From Komagataella phaffii GS115 (taxonomy: Eukaryota > Ascomycota > Pichiomycetes > Pichiales > Pichiaceae): DNA of 64,000 nucleotides. Positions 50,643-61,650 of the stretch are shown one piece after another. A program made the translations under genes and the position numbers. The DNA lies in assembly GCF_000027005.1 (NCBI RefSeq), contig NC_012964.1, positions 2,046,001 through 2,110,000 on the forward strand. Direction: 5' to 3'. The notes under the pieces were generated by a model. It had not been told where the DNA came from and did not search any database. It worked only from the letters and a program-made list of their open reading frames with translations. Positions within the stretch are counted from its first letter, which is position 1. Every line of letters starts with the position of its first letter.

Positions 50643-51746
50643 GACCACCAATATTTCTCGCCATCGATCCCACATATCGAGATCTTCTTGACAGAATGCC
50701 CGAAGTATACATTTTGTTTCCGAAGTTTTATTTTCTTTTTTCTTTTTTTTTTTTTTTTTTGGTCTTTTCCAAATCGAGCCTTATCTTAGATTCGATAATT
50801 TTCAGTAGCCCTCTATTTAGTAGTAGTGAGTGACGTTTTCTATTACATGTACCATACAGCCCACAAATATTTCGTCATTCTGGGCGTTATATCTGTCCTT
50901 CCAACCACTGATTAGCAAAGAACACTTGACCTGGTGATTTGAAGATGCTGCATCTCGAAGACAACTCGATGCAGCCAAAGTGTAATGCACCTTGCCGTAC
51001 CAGCACTCTACATGGAAACGAAAAAGCCCAGATTGCGAACCCTTGACAACTAGAAAAACAGCAGAGAAGGAACAACTATCCGAATGTTTCTTGTGCATTA
51101 CTTGCAAACGCCAGGGCGTTCGGCGTACTTTCACTACTATCGTCCTTCCATCCACTACAATTTCCGATTGTTCCACGCTCCAATCTCTGCACCCCCCACT
51201 TCTCCTACTCTCTCCCCCCCTTTCAACCCTATTAATCTTACGTTCAGGGATACGCCACCCTTGATAGCTTAACTATCTGCATAAATCCAGAGTACTCTTC
51301 CTGCCTTGAGGCACCTTACCGTTATTTATTCCTGTAAACATAGCTTCTCTTGAATAAACAAATAATTTGTGGCTTATTATGCCCAAATGTGTACGAACTA
51401 AACTTTTTAACATGCAAAGTTGCGGATTTTTTTGGACCTTTTCTATTCATAGATTTTTCTCCTCTGTTTTTTTTTTTCTTCCACCTCCATTTATCATTAA
51501 GTGTTACTATACGGCGTATACCGGTTGTGGACTGACCTTCATATCTGTTGAGCATAATTGAATTTTTTTTGCTTTGAAACCAAGTCGCATATTGCAGTGG
51601 TCTCTTTTCCTTTCCACATATTAGCAAATATCGTCCGAGAAAGTCGGTTGAACCTTTTCACCACACAATTGTGATCTGGGACAATCACTCTCTTCGTTTC
51701 ATTTCATTTTCTTCTTTCACATACAAACATATTTGAGCAGTCATCG
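50643..51746. other. 1.1-kb upstream region of RFX1
   Basis: It contains an 18-T run (50743-50760), C-rich and T-rich low-complexity stretches (51187-51232, 51463-51480) and a minus-strand frame open from 51270 to 50817 whose first ATG is at 51098. Other frames here are low-complexity shadows. No X-box (RFX site) was recognised by eye. The length suggests complex regulation of RFX1. Confidence 0.5.
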
Positions 51747-54539
51747 ATGCAGGGGGGAAATCCAGACTCCCACTCTGCCACGGAAAACCCTCCAGAGTTA
51801 CTATCGCCTCCTCAAATAGGGCAGCACCATGTCATCAACGATCCAGGAAGCGTTGTTCATTCTGGTATTCCGTCTGCTCAACATTCTAGATATCCTTCTC
51901 AAAAATTGGCCACTGATGCTCAAAATATGACGTTGGCACCTGCTCATGTCGTAACTTCGAACAATCCAGGTCATATTCAACCATCTCCAATTTACAGCAT
52001 TCCAAGGCATAATAATTCTACCAGATACCCAGCCCCTCAAATGTCCATACAGCAACATCAACAGTCAATCCCAAACCAGGCTCATCACCCACCTCCACAT
52101 CATCTGCATCAGCATTCCCTTTCCTTTTCTCAGCCCATAACGTTTTCTCCGCAACAGTATGTCTTTCCTACCCCAAATCTCCCTCCACCATCACAAGTTC
52201 AGCTGACCTTTCCGCAGGCGCAACAGGTCCCTTCTCAAATCCCAGATCAGAAAAGTTCTTATGGTCCCCCTATGATGATGGAGATGCCGCAAGGAAGACA
52301 TTCGGCGCAGACATCTTCAGGAAGTATTTCAGCTTATGTTTTTCCGCCTCAACCTGGTGTTAAGCAGGCGCAGAAACACCTTAAAAAATCTCATACCACT
52401 GTCGCTGAATCTGATGCCAAGTTGAAGGAACAAGCTTATTCAGCATTGTCTATTCCTTTCGATGAATATGCCAACTCAGTCAAACTTTCCGAATCGGACA
52501 GAGATACCACTCCCTCCAGACAGACAACTAATAAAGAGCGACAAGAAGAAGCATCTTCCAGAGAAAGGCAGAGACAAGTTTTTGGCATGGTTGTTCTTTT
52601 GAAAACCTGTGAGTTGAGTGCAGATTCAGTTGTTGCCAGAAATAAGATCTACAACTATTATGCTTCCATCTGTTTGAGCAATGGCATATCTCCTCTCAGC
52701 GCAGCATCATTTGGCAAATTGGTTCGAATAGTCTTTCCATTGGTTACCACTAGACGTTTGGGAACTAGAGGGCAAAGTAAGTACCATTACTGCGGCATTA
52801 GACTTATAGCCGATTCCGAAAGTTGTCCAAAAGATTCTGCATTTCCTCTACAATTTTCGACATCCCAGACAACGTCACAGAATAACTCATCATTTGGCTC
52901 TCCTTATCAATCAAGTGTGAACATGTCTACAAGCCAGTTTTCTCAAGCGAACCCTCCTACCTTTACGAATTCCCCTGCTTCTGGTTCTGTTTCGGTCATA
53001 TCTAATAGGTTGACTTCGATTAATACTGCGGACACTGCACTTTCCGCACTTGATAACTTCGCCCATGTTTCTCTCAAATTTGACATGGATCTTTGCTTGA
53101 AAATGCATTACCCGAATAAGGATGACGAAGAGATGGAAGATTCAATCACTCTTCCAGAATTATTAGATCATTTAGAAGCTTATGATACTCAGATACCCGA
53201 ATTCAGTGAGAAGAATATTGACTCACTTCAGGCTTTATACAAAGACCATTGTGTTTCCATCTTTAAATCTTTAAGGTATATGCACCTCAACAAGTTGTTT
53301 CAGCAAGTGCTTTCTTTTCCATCGCAACTGAGTAAAGACCAGTACGCTATTTTTGTGTCTCCGTATGTTAGCTCATGGATTGTGCAATGTGATTTAGTAA
53401 CTTACAAGGCCATATTGAAAATGTTGTCCAAAATAGCACTTCAAAAAGTTCCTGATTATGTTGTGCAACAACTGAAAGTTGTCTGTACCACTTTACCTGA
53501 AAATATTTCGAATTTGAATTTACCGGCAGTTGTACTGCAAGTGAAGCAACCCCTGGTAGATTATTTCTGCAAGTTAGTATCTAGGTTGATACGTGTCACC
53601 ATGTCAACAGGGTGTGCATCCAAAGTGCTAAGCAACCCTCAATCGAAGAAGTCAATCATCAAAAGCTGGCAAAATAATGTCTCTTTCGATTCATTAGCCC
53701 TTAGGGTTCTACCATGTCCCAAAGAAAATAGGGAAAAAGTTCTTGAAATTCTCACGAAGCAGGTTCCTTTGTTCCTGGAATCCATATCTAGTTCAAAAGA
53801 TACCAAAGAAATCAAAACTGAGGAAGGGTCTACATCTGTTCTTCCCACTGACAGAGTAGTCGAAGCTTTTAGTTCGTTCCTGTTAACGCAAACAAAAAGC
53901 TTTCCAACTGTACCTGCCTCATTTTTTTTATTATGTCTGAACAGTATCTTAACTACTGCCTTGAGAGACATCTCTCTTGCGGGGTCGGAAGCTTTTTCTT
54001 CCTGGTGGCTAGTAAAATGCTGGATTGATGAATGGATGGGATGGTGTGCGGAATACAGTGGATTCTTGCTAGCTTCGACGGCTAGTTTTCTGTTAGACAA
54101 TCCTGTGCAGAGTAGTAGTGAAGAAAATGCGTATGTGAACAGCAGCGTTTCAAACTCTCAGAATGTCCCATCGAATGTCCAACATTCCCACGAGAATGAA
54201 AAAGCTCATGAAAGCAACCAAGAAGAAGGAATTCATATGGGACAAAGTGTTATCGGAAGGCAGAATAGCGTCCATTCCGGCAAGAGCAACCCAAACAAGA
54301 CTGACAAGAATGAAGGAACAGATCATGAAATTGACATTCCTGTAATGGCTGATACGTTCGACGATCACCTTGACGATGAGTTCATACATGTGGACGAAGA
54401 CGGTATTATTCCCTCCAAACGCCAAAAATTGGAAGCTGACTTCGTCACAAGAATGGATGATGAGTCTGGCTCTCAAATCGATAGCGATATCTCTCTTTTG
54501 CATAAACGACTTGATATTCCAGAGGAGTTTACATCTTAG
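51747..54539 (+). CDS. RFX1: RFX-family transcription factor (Rfx1/Crt1)
   Basis: 930 residues. A long Pro/Gln/His-rich N-terminus precedes the RFX winged-helix DNA-binding domain (about 275-352): VFGMVVLLKTCELSADSVVARNKIYNYYASIC, then SFGKLVRIVFPLVTTRRLGTRGQSKYHYCGIRL, with the RLGTRGxSKYHY recognition motif. A conserved helical domain lies at about 480-800, and the C-terminus is acidic. Rfx1/Crt1 binds X-boxes and represses ribonucleotide reductase and other DNA-damage genes by recruiting Tup1-Ssn6, relieved by Dun1 phosphorylation. Saccharomyces Rfx1 is 811 residues. It is the longest complete gene here. Confidence 0.93.
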   Translation: MQGGNPDSHSATENPPELLSPPQIGQHHVINDPGSVVHSGIPSAQHSRYPSQKLATDAQNMTLAPAHVVTSNNPGHIQPSPIYSIPRHNNSTRYPAPQMSIQQHQQSIPNQAHHPPPHHLHQHSLSFSQPITFSPQQYVFPTPNLPPPSQVQLTFPQAQQVPSQIPDQKSSYGPPMMMEMPQGRHSAQTSSGSISAYVFPPQPGVKQAQKHLKKSHTTVAESDAKLKEQAYSALSIPFDEYANSVKLSESDRDTTPSRQTTNKERQEEASSRERQRQVFGMVVLLKTCELSADSVVARNKIYNYYASICLSNGISPLSAASFGKLVRIVFPLVTTRRLGTRGQSKYHYCGIRLIADSESCPKDSAFPLQFSTSQTTSQNNSSFGSPYQSSVNMSTSQFSQANPPTFTNSPASGSVSVISNRLTSINTADTALSALDNFAHVSLKFDMDLCLKMHYPNKDDEEMEDSITLPELLDHLEAYDTQIPEFSEKNIDSLQALYKDHCVSIFKSLRYMHLNKLFQQVLSFPSQLSKDQYAIFVSPYVSSWIVQCDLVTYKAILKMLSKIALQKVPDYVVQQLKVVCTTLPENISNLNLPAVVLQVKQPLVDYFCKLVSRLIRVTMSTGCASKVLSNPQSKKSIIKSWQNNVSFDSLALRVLPCPKENREKVLEILTKQVPLFLESISSSKDTKEIKTEEGSTSVLPTDRVVEAFSSFLLTQTKSFPTVPASFFLLCLNSILTTALRDISLAGSEAFSSWWLVKCWIDEWMGWCAEYSGFLLASTASFLLDNPVQSSSEENAYVNSSVSNSQNVPSNVQHSHENEKAHESNQEEGIHMGQSVIGRQNSVHSGKSNPNKTDKNEGTDHEIDIPVMADTFDDHLDDEFIHVDEDGIIPSKRQKLEADFVTRMDDESGSQIDSDISLLHKRLDIPEEFTS

Positions 54540-54758
54540 GGTAGTGTTACTATTCCTTTAATGCCCATTGTTCTGTTTACAGTTAATTTAGTCCTTATTA
54601 GAAATTTCCTGAGAAGAAAACAATAAATGCATATACTACTATGTTTGATTTAGCAAGGCGATCTATCACCAAGCCTATCGATTTTGTGCGAGCATTGTAG
54701 ATCAAAATTGCTTTGCCATTTGTGAACTTTAAACCAGGAACTGTTTTCCAACAAAAAA

Positions 54759-57026
54759 ATGATTCTTGAACGGACCAATTCAGCACTCTTTGATCCAATT
54801 CCGCTTGACCAAGTGCACACCAATGGAAGAAGCAAGTTTGAGCGTATTGATTGTGGTCGAGTTTTCAGGATCCCTTCTGGGTTAAGTGTGGTTGATCCAG
54901 ATGAAGGTCCCGAAAAAAGGGGAATTCAAATAAATTATCAAGCTCCAGCAGGTAACATAACTCCAAGGAATGTATTTACACTTTAAAGTTGATGTGCTAA
55001 CACTATAGATTCTGTCATTTACAATTTTGTACCTCAGTTAGAGATTCTAGAGATGAACAAATCAGACCTATCGCCTGACTATAGGGCCACCTGCTGTTTT
55101 CGTTGTTTTAAACCAGGGACTTTACCTGCCAGAAATTCGAATGTCAACGACATTAAGAGTGATCAGGGTTGTCATCTTAAAGGAGTGATGGGCAAAAACC
55201 TTAGTATCAATGGCGTTGACATCAAGAAATTGTTACGATGCTCAGGCTGTCGAGTGGTTAATTATTGCTCCCTGTCTTGTCAATTACAAGATTGGAACGA
55301 GTTTCATAGTAAGGAGTGTACTTACCTCAAGGATTATTTAAAAAAGTACTCTATGGTGCCTTCAACAACTGAAGTTTTGGTCAATCGTATATTACTGAAA
55401 TATAAAAGTAACAGTCTTTTCAAATTACAAATTGACATGCTGACTTCACATCTCGAGGTTCTTGAAGATGAGGTTTACAGAGGTCATGTGGAACACTTGC
55501 AAGTTCTAGAGCAGGGTCAACATATACTTGAAAGGTTTAGCAATGTCTCTTCAAAATATGCGGAGGATCTCACCCTTCTCAAGAGATTGGTTCTAACAGT
55601 ATTTGTAAATAGTACAGTAATGTACAACGAATTTCTTGAACCAAACGGGTTAATGTTTGATTCGTTCTTTGCTCTGATAAATCACTCTTGTGAACCAAAT
55701 ATCTTGGTTATTTTTCAGAATGGCAAACTGAGTCTGAAAAGTATTCTTGATATCAAACCAGGGACGGAGTTGACTACAAACTACGAGTTCACCAATCTTC
55801 CAACAGCACTTCGCAAATTGAACCTACGGAGTAGATTTTTCTTCGACTGCCAATGTCCTTTATGTTTGAGTCCAATAGACAGAATGCTGGCTGTTCAATG
55901 TGCAAGCTGTGGAACTATTGCAGGGTCTTTTGACCTTGCTGAGAAAATTGGATCCAGAAATCAATTGAAAATGGTCGACGGATTCCAAAGGAAAGGACGG
56001 GCCTGTTTGAAGTGTTCAAGCGAGTTTCCTGAAACATTCGATAATATCTCTACTATGTTTCAGAACTGTCTGTCGACTTTTATTGAAGACGCTCAGACAT
56101 ATCAAGTGGCAAATCGAAGAGGGTATATTGACAACGAGGAGCATTTAGTAAAACTTCTTGGCTCCAACTTCAAAATTCTGAGCTTAGCAAGCGCAGCCAA
56201 GTACATCAAACTGATCCAAATGTTGCAACAATGCGCAATGATTCCCAATAACTTTTACCTCGAGTCCCTCCTGTTGAACCTAGTCACTGACTATTTTAGT
56301 GAATCAACAGATCAAATCACATTCACTAGATTAGGCCTACTCGAAAGCTTCAATGAATTACAGAATAAAAAAGAGAATGAAGTGATCAGAGTTTTTCAAA
56401 AAAGTCACATCTTGAAGTCAATAGCGCTTAACCTGTTGAACCTAACTGAAAAGCTATCAAAAAGTTCCAATCAAACCAAAGTCCAGGAATCTTACGAAGA
56501 ATGGTTTCACCTTGAAAGTCAAGCAATTATTGCGCTATCCTCTTTTTATTTTTCATTGCAGGGGTTTGCACAGGTCTCTAATCAGCAATTCGGAGTCGTC
56601 AAACAACACTTTGAGGATATGGCTGTGGCTGGATTTACCAATTCAGTCCTACTGTTAGAACTTCTTGGAAGTACAAATTGGTTCCTGGAAAGTTGGTCCA
56701 ACTTGAAATTTCAACTCATTCTTCAAAAACTTTCTTTATTGCTTAAAGTTCCTCAATTAAGCTTAGATTTTTCCACTCAGTATTACAACGATATTTCCAA
56801 CATCAATCTTGTTGGAAGCAACTTTTCAAAACGAATAAGTCAATATCTGCGTCAAAGAAACATATCGATTACACCGCAGATTGTAAGGACACCAACTGAG
56901 ATATCGCAGTTTGAAATAGTTGAGTCAGATCATCCAAAATGGTTGAGACAAGGGGTAGCTGATTGCCTCTCGATACCTGTCAGTTCATCCTACACACTGT
57001 TACCCCAATATTTGAGATTACCTTGA
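54759..57026 (+). CDS. SET-MYND (SMYD-like) protein, two exons
   Basis: Exon 1 is 54759-54951 and exon 2 is 55009-57026, giving 736 residues. Exon 1 encodes the N-terminal part of a split SET domain. Splicing restores frame to reach the MYND finger (about 92-155: CCFRCF, then LLRCSGCRVVNYCSLSCQLQDWNEFHSKEC). The SET core follows, with FALINHSCEPNILVIF (about 285-300), LTTNYEF and the post-SET cysteines FDCQCPLC. The C-terminal 350 residues are helical, as in SMYD proteins, but longer. Saccharomyces Set5 and Set6 share the build but are shorter. The substrate (histone or other lysine) is unknown. Confidence 0.82.
54952..55008 (+). other. 57-nt intron in the SET-MYND gene
   Basis: Donor GTAACA at 54952 (less common than GTAAGT), branch GCTAAC near 54996-55001, acceptor CTATAG ending 55008. 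It splits an Asp codon after its first base. Splicing joins two frames that are otherwise each incomplete. Confidence 0.85.
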
Positions 57027-57082
57027 CGTGCACCACTCAAAATATTTGTGTCCCCAGGTGTGAGACCGGGCCGAACAACGTA

Positions 57083-57095
57083 GAACCTTCTAGAA
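57083..57095. promoter_or_regulatory. Heat shock element upstream of SIS1
   Basis: GAA-CC-TTC-TA-GAA: three perfectly spaced nGAAn/nTTCn units, 131 bp before the SIS1 ATG. This is a textbook Hsf1 site, and SIS1 is a known Hsf1 target in Saccharomyces. Confidence 0.85.
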
Positions 57096-57226
57096 GCAAT
57101 CATTCGTAGGAACGCAGAGCTAGGCTAACCCGAAAAAAGTCGTTCCAGGAATCAATCTAAGAGCGCAATTCGTATTTAAAGTAAGTGGGGTGCCACCGCG
57201 AGATTTTATAGAACAGTAATCAAAAT

Positions 57227-58267
57227 ATGGTGAAAGAACAAGGACTATACAATTTATTGGGTATATCACCATCGGCCTCTGATGCTGAGATCAAGAAAGC
57301 CTATCGTAAGATGGCATTGAAGTATCATCCAGACAAGCCGACAGGTGATACTGAAAAATTCAAGGAGATTTCTGAGGCATTTGATATACTGTCAGACTCC
57401 GACAAAAGGGAAGTCTATGACCAGTACGGCCTGGAAGCGGCCAGAGGAAACGCACCTGCTGGTGGTAATCCATTTGCTGGTGCTGGTGGCCCAGGAGGCG
57501 CTGGTGGCCAAACATTCAGTTTTGGCGGTTCTGGTGGTGGGCATACCTTCTCCCAGGCTGATGCTTTCAATATATTTGAGCAATTCGGTGGTTTCGGTGG
57601 CCTAGGAGGCATGGGTGGTGGAATGGGCGGAATGGGAGGTGGAAGAGGTGGTTCTCCATTTGGAGGAGGTGGGGCCTCTTACATGAAGATGCCAGGCGGG
57701 TTTGGCGGAGAGTCCCCAAGTTCGTATGGTTCCCAGGTTGAGCCCGAAGTAGTGACTTTGAAATTAAATTGTACTCTTGAGGAGTTATTCAATGGTGCCA
57801 CAAAGAAAATGAAACTGAACCGAAAGGGTGCTAACGGTGTTAAGGAAGAAAAGATCTTATGCATTGATTTAAAACCTGGTTGGAAATCGGGCACCAAGAT
57901 CAACTTCACTAACGAAGGTGACTATCAGCCTGAAGCACGTACTAGACAGACGATCCAGTTCATCATAGCAGAGAAACCTAACGATACATTCAGAAGAGAC
58001 GGTGATGATTTGCATTACACTATTCCATTGACCTTCAAAGAGTCTCTTCTAGGATTTGATAAAGAAATCAAAACCATCGACGGTAAGAGAATTCATGTTA
58101 GCAAATCCCAACCAATTCAGCCCACACAGACCATCAACTACCCAGGTCTGGGAATGCCGATCAGTAAGAAACCGGGCCAGCGTGGAGATTTGATCGTGCA
58201 CTACAAAGTGGACTATCCTATAAGTTTAACAAGAGATCAAAGAGATGCCATTTCCAAAGCGTTTTAA
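57227..58267 (+). CDS. SIS1: Class B J-domain co-chaperone Sis1
   Basis: 346 residues (Saccharomyces Sis1: 352). J domain 1-70 with HPD at 34-36; a Gly/Phe region (about 75-115) and a Gly/Met region (about 116-165) are both typical of Sis1. The C-terminal substrate-binding domains have no zinc finger (class B): EPEVVTLKLNCTLEELFNGATKKMKL, DLKPGWKSGTKINFTNEGDY, NYPGLGMPISKKPGQRGDLIVHYKV, and the dimerisation end. It delivers substrates to Hsp70 (Ssa), is needed for translation initiation, prion propagation and nuclear quality control. A heat shock element sits upstream. Confidence 0.96.
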   Translation: MVKEQGLYNLLGISPSASDAEIKKAYRKMALKYHPDKPTGDTEKFKEISEAFDILSDSDKREVYDQYGLEAARGNAPAGGNPFAGAGGPGGAGGQTFSFGGSGGGHTFSQADAFNIFEQFGGFGGLGGMGGGMGGMGGGRGGSPFGGGGASYMKMPGGFGGESPSSYGSQVEPEVVTLKLNCTLEELFNGATKKMKLNRKGANGVKEEKILCIDLKPGWKSGTKINFTNEGDYQPEARTRQTIQFIIAEKPNDTFRRDGDDLHYTIPLTFKESLLGFDKEIKTIDGKRIHVSKSQPIQPTQTINYPGLGMPISKKPGQRGDLIVHYKVDYPISLTRDQRDAISKAF

Positions 58268-58427
58268 AGGAGCTTGCATAGGTTGATGATGGAGTAATGT
58301 ATATTAGATAAATAGTAATTGATGGAAATCATTCAATTATGTAAGCCGCGACGAAACCTTAACATCTGAAGTGGATAATCTTGAGTTTCTGTCTTGACGA
58401 CTTATTTCAACCCCATAGTAACTAATC

Positions 58428-59339
58428 ATGTCAGTTATCCTAGCTTCAGCAGGATACGACCACACTATTAGGTTTTGGGAAGCGCTTACTGGTGTTTGTT
58501 CCAGAACGATCCAGTATTCAGACTCTCAAGTGAATCGGTTGGAGATAACATCTGATAAACGGTTCCTAGCAGCAGCAGGCCACCTCCATGTAAAATTGTA
58601 CGATGTCAAGACTGCAAACCCCAACCCAGTCACTTCATTTGAAGGCCATACGAATAATGTGACCTCTATGGCGTTTCAAGCTGATAATAAATGGATGGTG
58701 TCGTCAAGTGAAGACGGGACAGTGAAAGTATGGGATGTTAGAGCGCCCACAGTACAACGAAACTACAAGCATAATTGTCCGGTCAACGAGGTAGTAATAC
58801 ATCCCAATCAAGGAGAATTGATTTCATGTGATCAGGAGGGAAATGTGAGAATTTGGGATCTCGGCGAAAATCAATGTACGCACCAATTGATCCCAGAAAA
58901 CGATGTACCTGTCCACTCAGTCAGTGTCGCAACTGATGGAAGCATGCTTGTTGCTGGTAATAATAAGGGAAACTGCTATGTCTGGAAGATGCATAACCAA
59001 AAAGACGTGACTTCACTTCAACCAATAACAAAGTTCAAATCTCATTCAAAGTATATTACCAGGGTATTGTTGTCCTCAGATGTGAAACATCTTGCGACAT
59101 GTTCAGCGGATCATACGACTAGAGTGTGGTCAATTGATGATAATTTTGGCATTGAAACTACTCTACGTGGTCATCAGCGGTGGGTCTGGGATTGTGCTTT
59201 CAGTGCAGATTCTGCCTATCTTGTTACCGCCTGTTCTGATCATTATGTTAGATTGTGGGACCTTGCAACCAGCGAGACTGTGCGACAGTACAACGGACAT
59301 ACTAAGGCAGCTGTTTGTGTCGCATTGAACGATGTTTAA
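58428..59339 (+). CDS. LST8: WD40 subunit Lst8 of the TOR complexes
   Basis: 303 residues, the same length as yeast Lst8, made of seven WD40 repeats. It starts VILASAGYDHTIRFWEALTGVCSRTIQYSDSQVNRLEIT. Later repeats read FEGHTNNVTSMAFQADNKWMVSSSEDGTVKVWDVR and HQRWVWDCAFSADSAYLVTACSDHYVRLWDL, all nearly identical in the family. Lst8 binds the kinase domain of Tor1/2 in TORC1 and TORC2, controlling growth and amino acid permease sorting. It is tandem with SIS1 (160 bp) and convergent with CBF5 (83 bp). Confidence 0.97.
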   Translation: MSVILASAGYDHTIRFWEALTGVCSRTIQYSDSQVNRLEITSDKRFLAAAGHLHVKLYDVKTANPNPVTSFEGHTNNVTSMAFQADNKWMVSSSEDGTVKVWDVRAPTVQRNYKHNCPVNEVVIHPNQGELISCDQEGNVRIWDLGENQCTHQLIPENDVPVHSVSVATDGSMLVAGNNKGNCYVWKMHNQKDVTSLQPITKFKSHSKYITRVLLSSDVKHLATCSADHTTRVWSIDDNFGIETTLRGHQRWVWDCAFSADSAYLVTACSDHYVRLWDLATSETVRQYNGHTKAAVCVALNDV

Positions 59340-59422
59340 AAGGATTCGTTATTTCATGTACATTACTGAACCAAATGATAATTTCTGTATCTAAACTGAA
59401 TAAAAGTACAAATATATACTAC

Positions 59423-60871
59423 CTACTTCTTAGACTTCTTCTTCTTTCCGTCTTCCTCGTCCTCATCAGCCTTTCTTTTCTTTTCCTTCTTTTCTTTCTT
59501 TTCCTTTTTCTCCTTCTTGTCCTTCTTTTCCTTTTTGTCTTTCTTTTCCTTCTTGTCCTTCTTTTCCTTCTTTTCTTCGACTTCCGTTTCGGTATCATCT
59601 ATCTTCTCAGTTTTATCTTCAGTCTTGTCTACAGACTTCTTAGGAGTCATGAGAGCAGGAGTTTCCAGTTTGGAAGCTGGCACTGGAGGAGGTGCTTCGT
59701 TCTCGTGGCTGATGTAATCAGATTTCCAAGAATCTGGGGTGTTCTCATTAACCCTACCAAATTTGTCCAACTTTCCGTCAGCTTTGAGCTGCTTTTTCTT
59801 AAGAGCAATTGGACCAAGTCCCCATCTTCTTGGGTATGTATCACGCTCCATAATGCATCTCTTGACCTTGGCAACTACACCGTGGTCACAACTTGAAAGG
59901 TCAACAGTTGTCATCTGTGCGATACCAATAGCAATGGCTTCACCCTTGGTGGTAATAAGAACAACTTCATCGTATAGCTCGATTCCTTCCTCATAACGCA
60001 ACAAACCTGGAAGCATCAGTTTGGCACCGTAACAAACAGCATTCACTGCAGAGTCCTTGACTACGACTCTTTTGTATCCTATCAACAACGTTTCCAATGG
60101 GTGAATAATCTTTCTCAAATAAGTTTCATCTCTGGAGTTGTCATAAACCCATTGGGCATCCATAACATCGTGCAACGTAACCAAATTGTCATTTTCAGAC
60201 AAAGCACCAGATCTGACACGACGAAGTTCTTGCATATGACCACCAACACCCAACATCATTCCCAGATGAACACACAAAGTTCTCATATAAGTTCCAGCTT
60301 CACATGAAGCCCAAAATACTCCAAGGCCTCTCTTGTTATCGAATTCCAACAATTTAGAGTCGTATATGGTTCTTACTCTCAGCTGTCTCTTCACGGCAGA
60401 AATCAAAGGTGGTCTTTGGAAAAGGGCACCTGTCAAATTCTCAAGCGATTTCCCTAGCTCTTTTTCATTCTCCAAGGCATCATGGAGACGTACAACACAT
60501 ACATACTCTTTACCAGCACCTTGTTGGGACTTAACTAATCTGGTAGCTCTGTCGATACAGACCAATAAACAACCAGTGACCTTTGGATCCAAGGTACCAG
60601 AGTGACCAGTCTTTTCACAACGAAGAATTCGTTTCACCCAAGCAACAACTTCGTGGGAAGAAGGGTTGGATGGCTTATCCAAATTGATCACACCTGAAGA
60701 GATATAGTCCTTCAAGTCTCTTTTCAAGGGAGAGCACCCGTGAGGGATAGGAGTATAATGCCCACTTCTAACCAACAACTTGTCGTAGTTCTTCAAGAGC
60801 AAAGGCCAGTCCGAAGTATCATTGGAAGGAGTCACGGCCTCTGGCTTAATTGTGTAATCAGTTTCACCCAT
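59423..60871 (-). CDS. CBF5: H/ACA snoRNP pseudouridine synthase Cbf5 (dyskerin)
   Basis: 482 residues (Saccharomyces: 483). The TruB catalytic motif [14 protein letters not shown] puts the catalytic Asp at residue 95. [53 protein letters not shown] and a PUA domain (about 265-345) follow. The C-terminus is a run of KKEKKDK-type repeats (about 430-482), as in fungal dyskerins. It isomerises uridines in rRNA guided by H/ACA snoRNAs in the nucleolus. The repetitive Lys tract produces long meaningless open frames on the other strand (59315-59896). An A/T-rich stretch (GAAAATTTTC) just upstream of the start resembles the RRPE element of ribosome-biogenesis genes. Confidence 0.97.
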   Translation of the reverse strand: MGETDYTIKPEAVTPSNDTSDWPLLLKNYDKLLVRSGHYTPIPHGCSPLKRDLKDYISSGVINLDKPSNPSSHEVVAWVKRILRCEKTGHSGTLDPKVTGCLLVCIDRATRLVKSQQGAGKEYVCVVRLHDALENEKELGKSLENLTGALFQRPPLISAVKRQLRVRTIYDSKLLEFDNKRGLGVFWASCEAGTYMRTLCVHLGMMLGVGGHMQELRRVRSGALSENDNLVTLHDVMDAQWVYDNSRDETYLRKIIHPLETLLIGYKRVVVKDSAVNAVCYGAKLMLPGLLRYEEGIELYDEVVLITTKGEAIAIGIAQMTTVDLSSCDHGVVAKVKRCIMERDTYPRRWGLGPIALKKKQLKADGKLDKFGRVNENTPDSWKSDYISHENEAPPPVPASKLETPALMTPKKSVDKTEDKTEKIDDTETEVEEKKEKKDKKEKKDKKEKKDKKEKKEKKEKKEKKRKADEDEEDGKKKKSKK

Positions 60872-61650
60872 GATAAGTTAACGTAAAGAAAATTTTCAGT
60901 AGAAAAGAAAAAAAAACCTAACCTTTAAGTGTCGTGTACTCAACAAACGATGTTGGATGAACCTTTTCACATAGTCACTGGAGTTAGGAAGTGCGATGCG
61001 GTATTACATTACAGATGGATGAAGGCCTCCCGCAATGCTTTAGTTTGAACATCTACGTGGGATTTAAGGTGCAACCAACAACCGGAGTCTGTTAATCTAA
61101 ATTGGGAACAACGGACATTGACAAAAAAGAAGCGGCTATTTGTTTATGTTTACCATGAGGATTTCAGCTCAATCCGTCTTATATAATCTGTCACCTACTT
61201 GAGTTTTGTGGCCTTTTCAACAACGGAATTGAGATACAGTTTGGGATTTTTTTCATGCTAAGTCGTATTTCTCTTTCACCCTTTGCTGAACTAATCCAAA
61301 GTTTATTTTGATCTTTCAACGTCTACACATTTTGAGCTACTTCTGATCTTCTCTTCGAGTTTTGGGCTTCGGTACCCGTAACAATAGTGCAAACTGCTAG
61401 TGTGTAAATATTCGCGCATCGTGAATAATCCTCAAACCTACATGTTGATGCAACTAGTTTACCCTTTTTAGTATTATTCCCCGATCTGGACAAACAAAAA
61501 TAACGTCTCACAACAAATCAAGCCTCGATTTTTTGCTCTGGAAAATATCAACCGACGTACTATATTAGGCCTCCTAAGGCCATTTTTTTTTTCCATTTTC
61601 TCTTCACATCCTTGCGCTTATTTTTTTTTGCTCTAATTAAAAGTCCAAAG
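60872..61650. other. Divergent promoter region CBF5 / ECM33
   Basis: About 780 bp. It holds GAAAATTTTC beside CBF5 (about 60888-60897), a TATATAA at about 61181, and T-rich tracts (about 61580-61632) just before ECM33. Minus-strand open frames at 61323-61511 and 61560-61796 are not recognisable; the second overlaps the ECM33 start. No RNA gene found. Confidence 0.5.

Noticed and set aside
51322..51627. 101-codon minus-strand frame before RFX1
   Set aside because: Lys-rich composition produced by T-tracts; no similarity, non-promising start.
59315..59896. 193-codon frame antisense to CBF5
   Set aside because: A shadow of the CBF5 Lys-rich repeat: the opposite strand reads as Leu/Phe/Ser runs.
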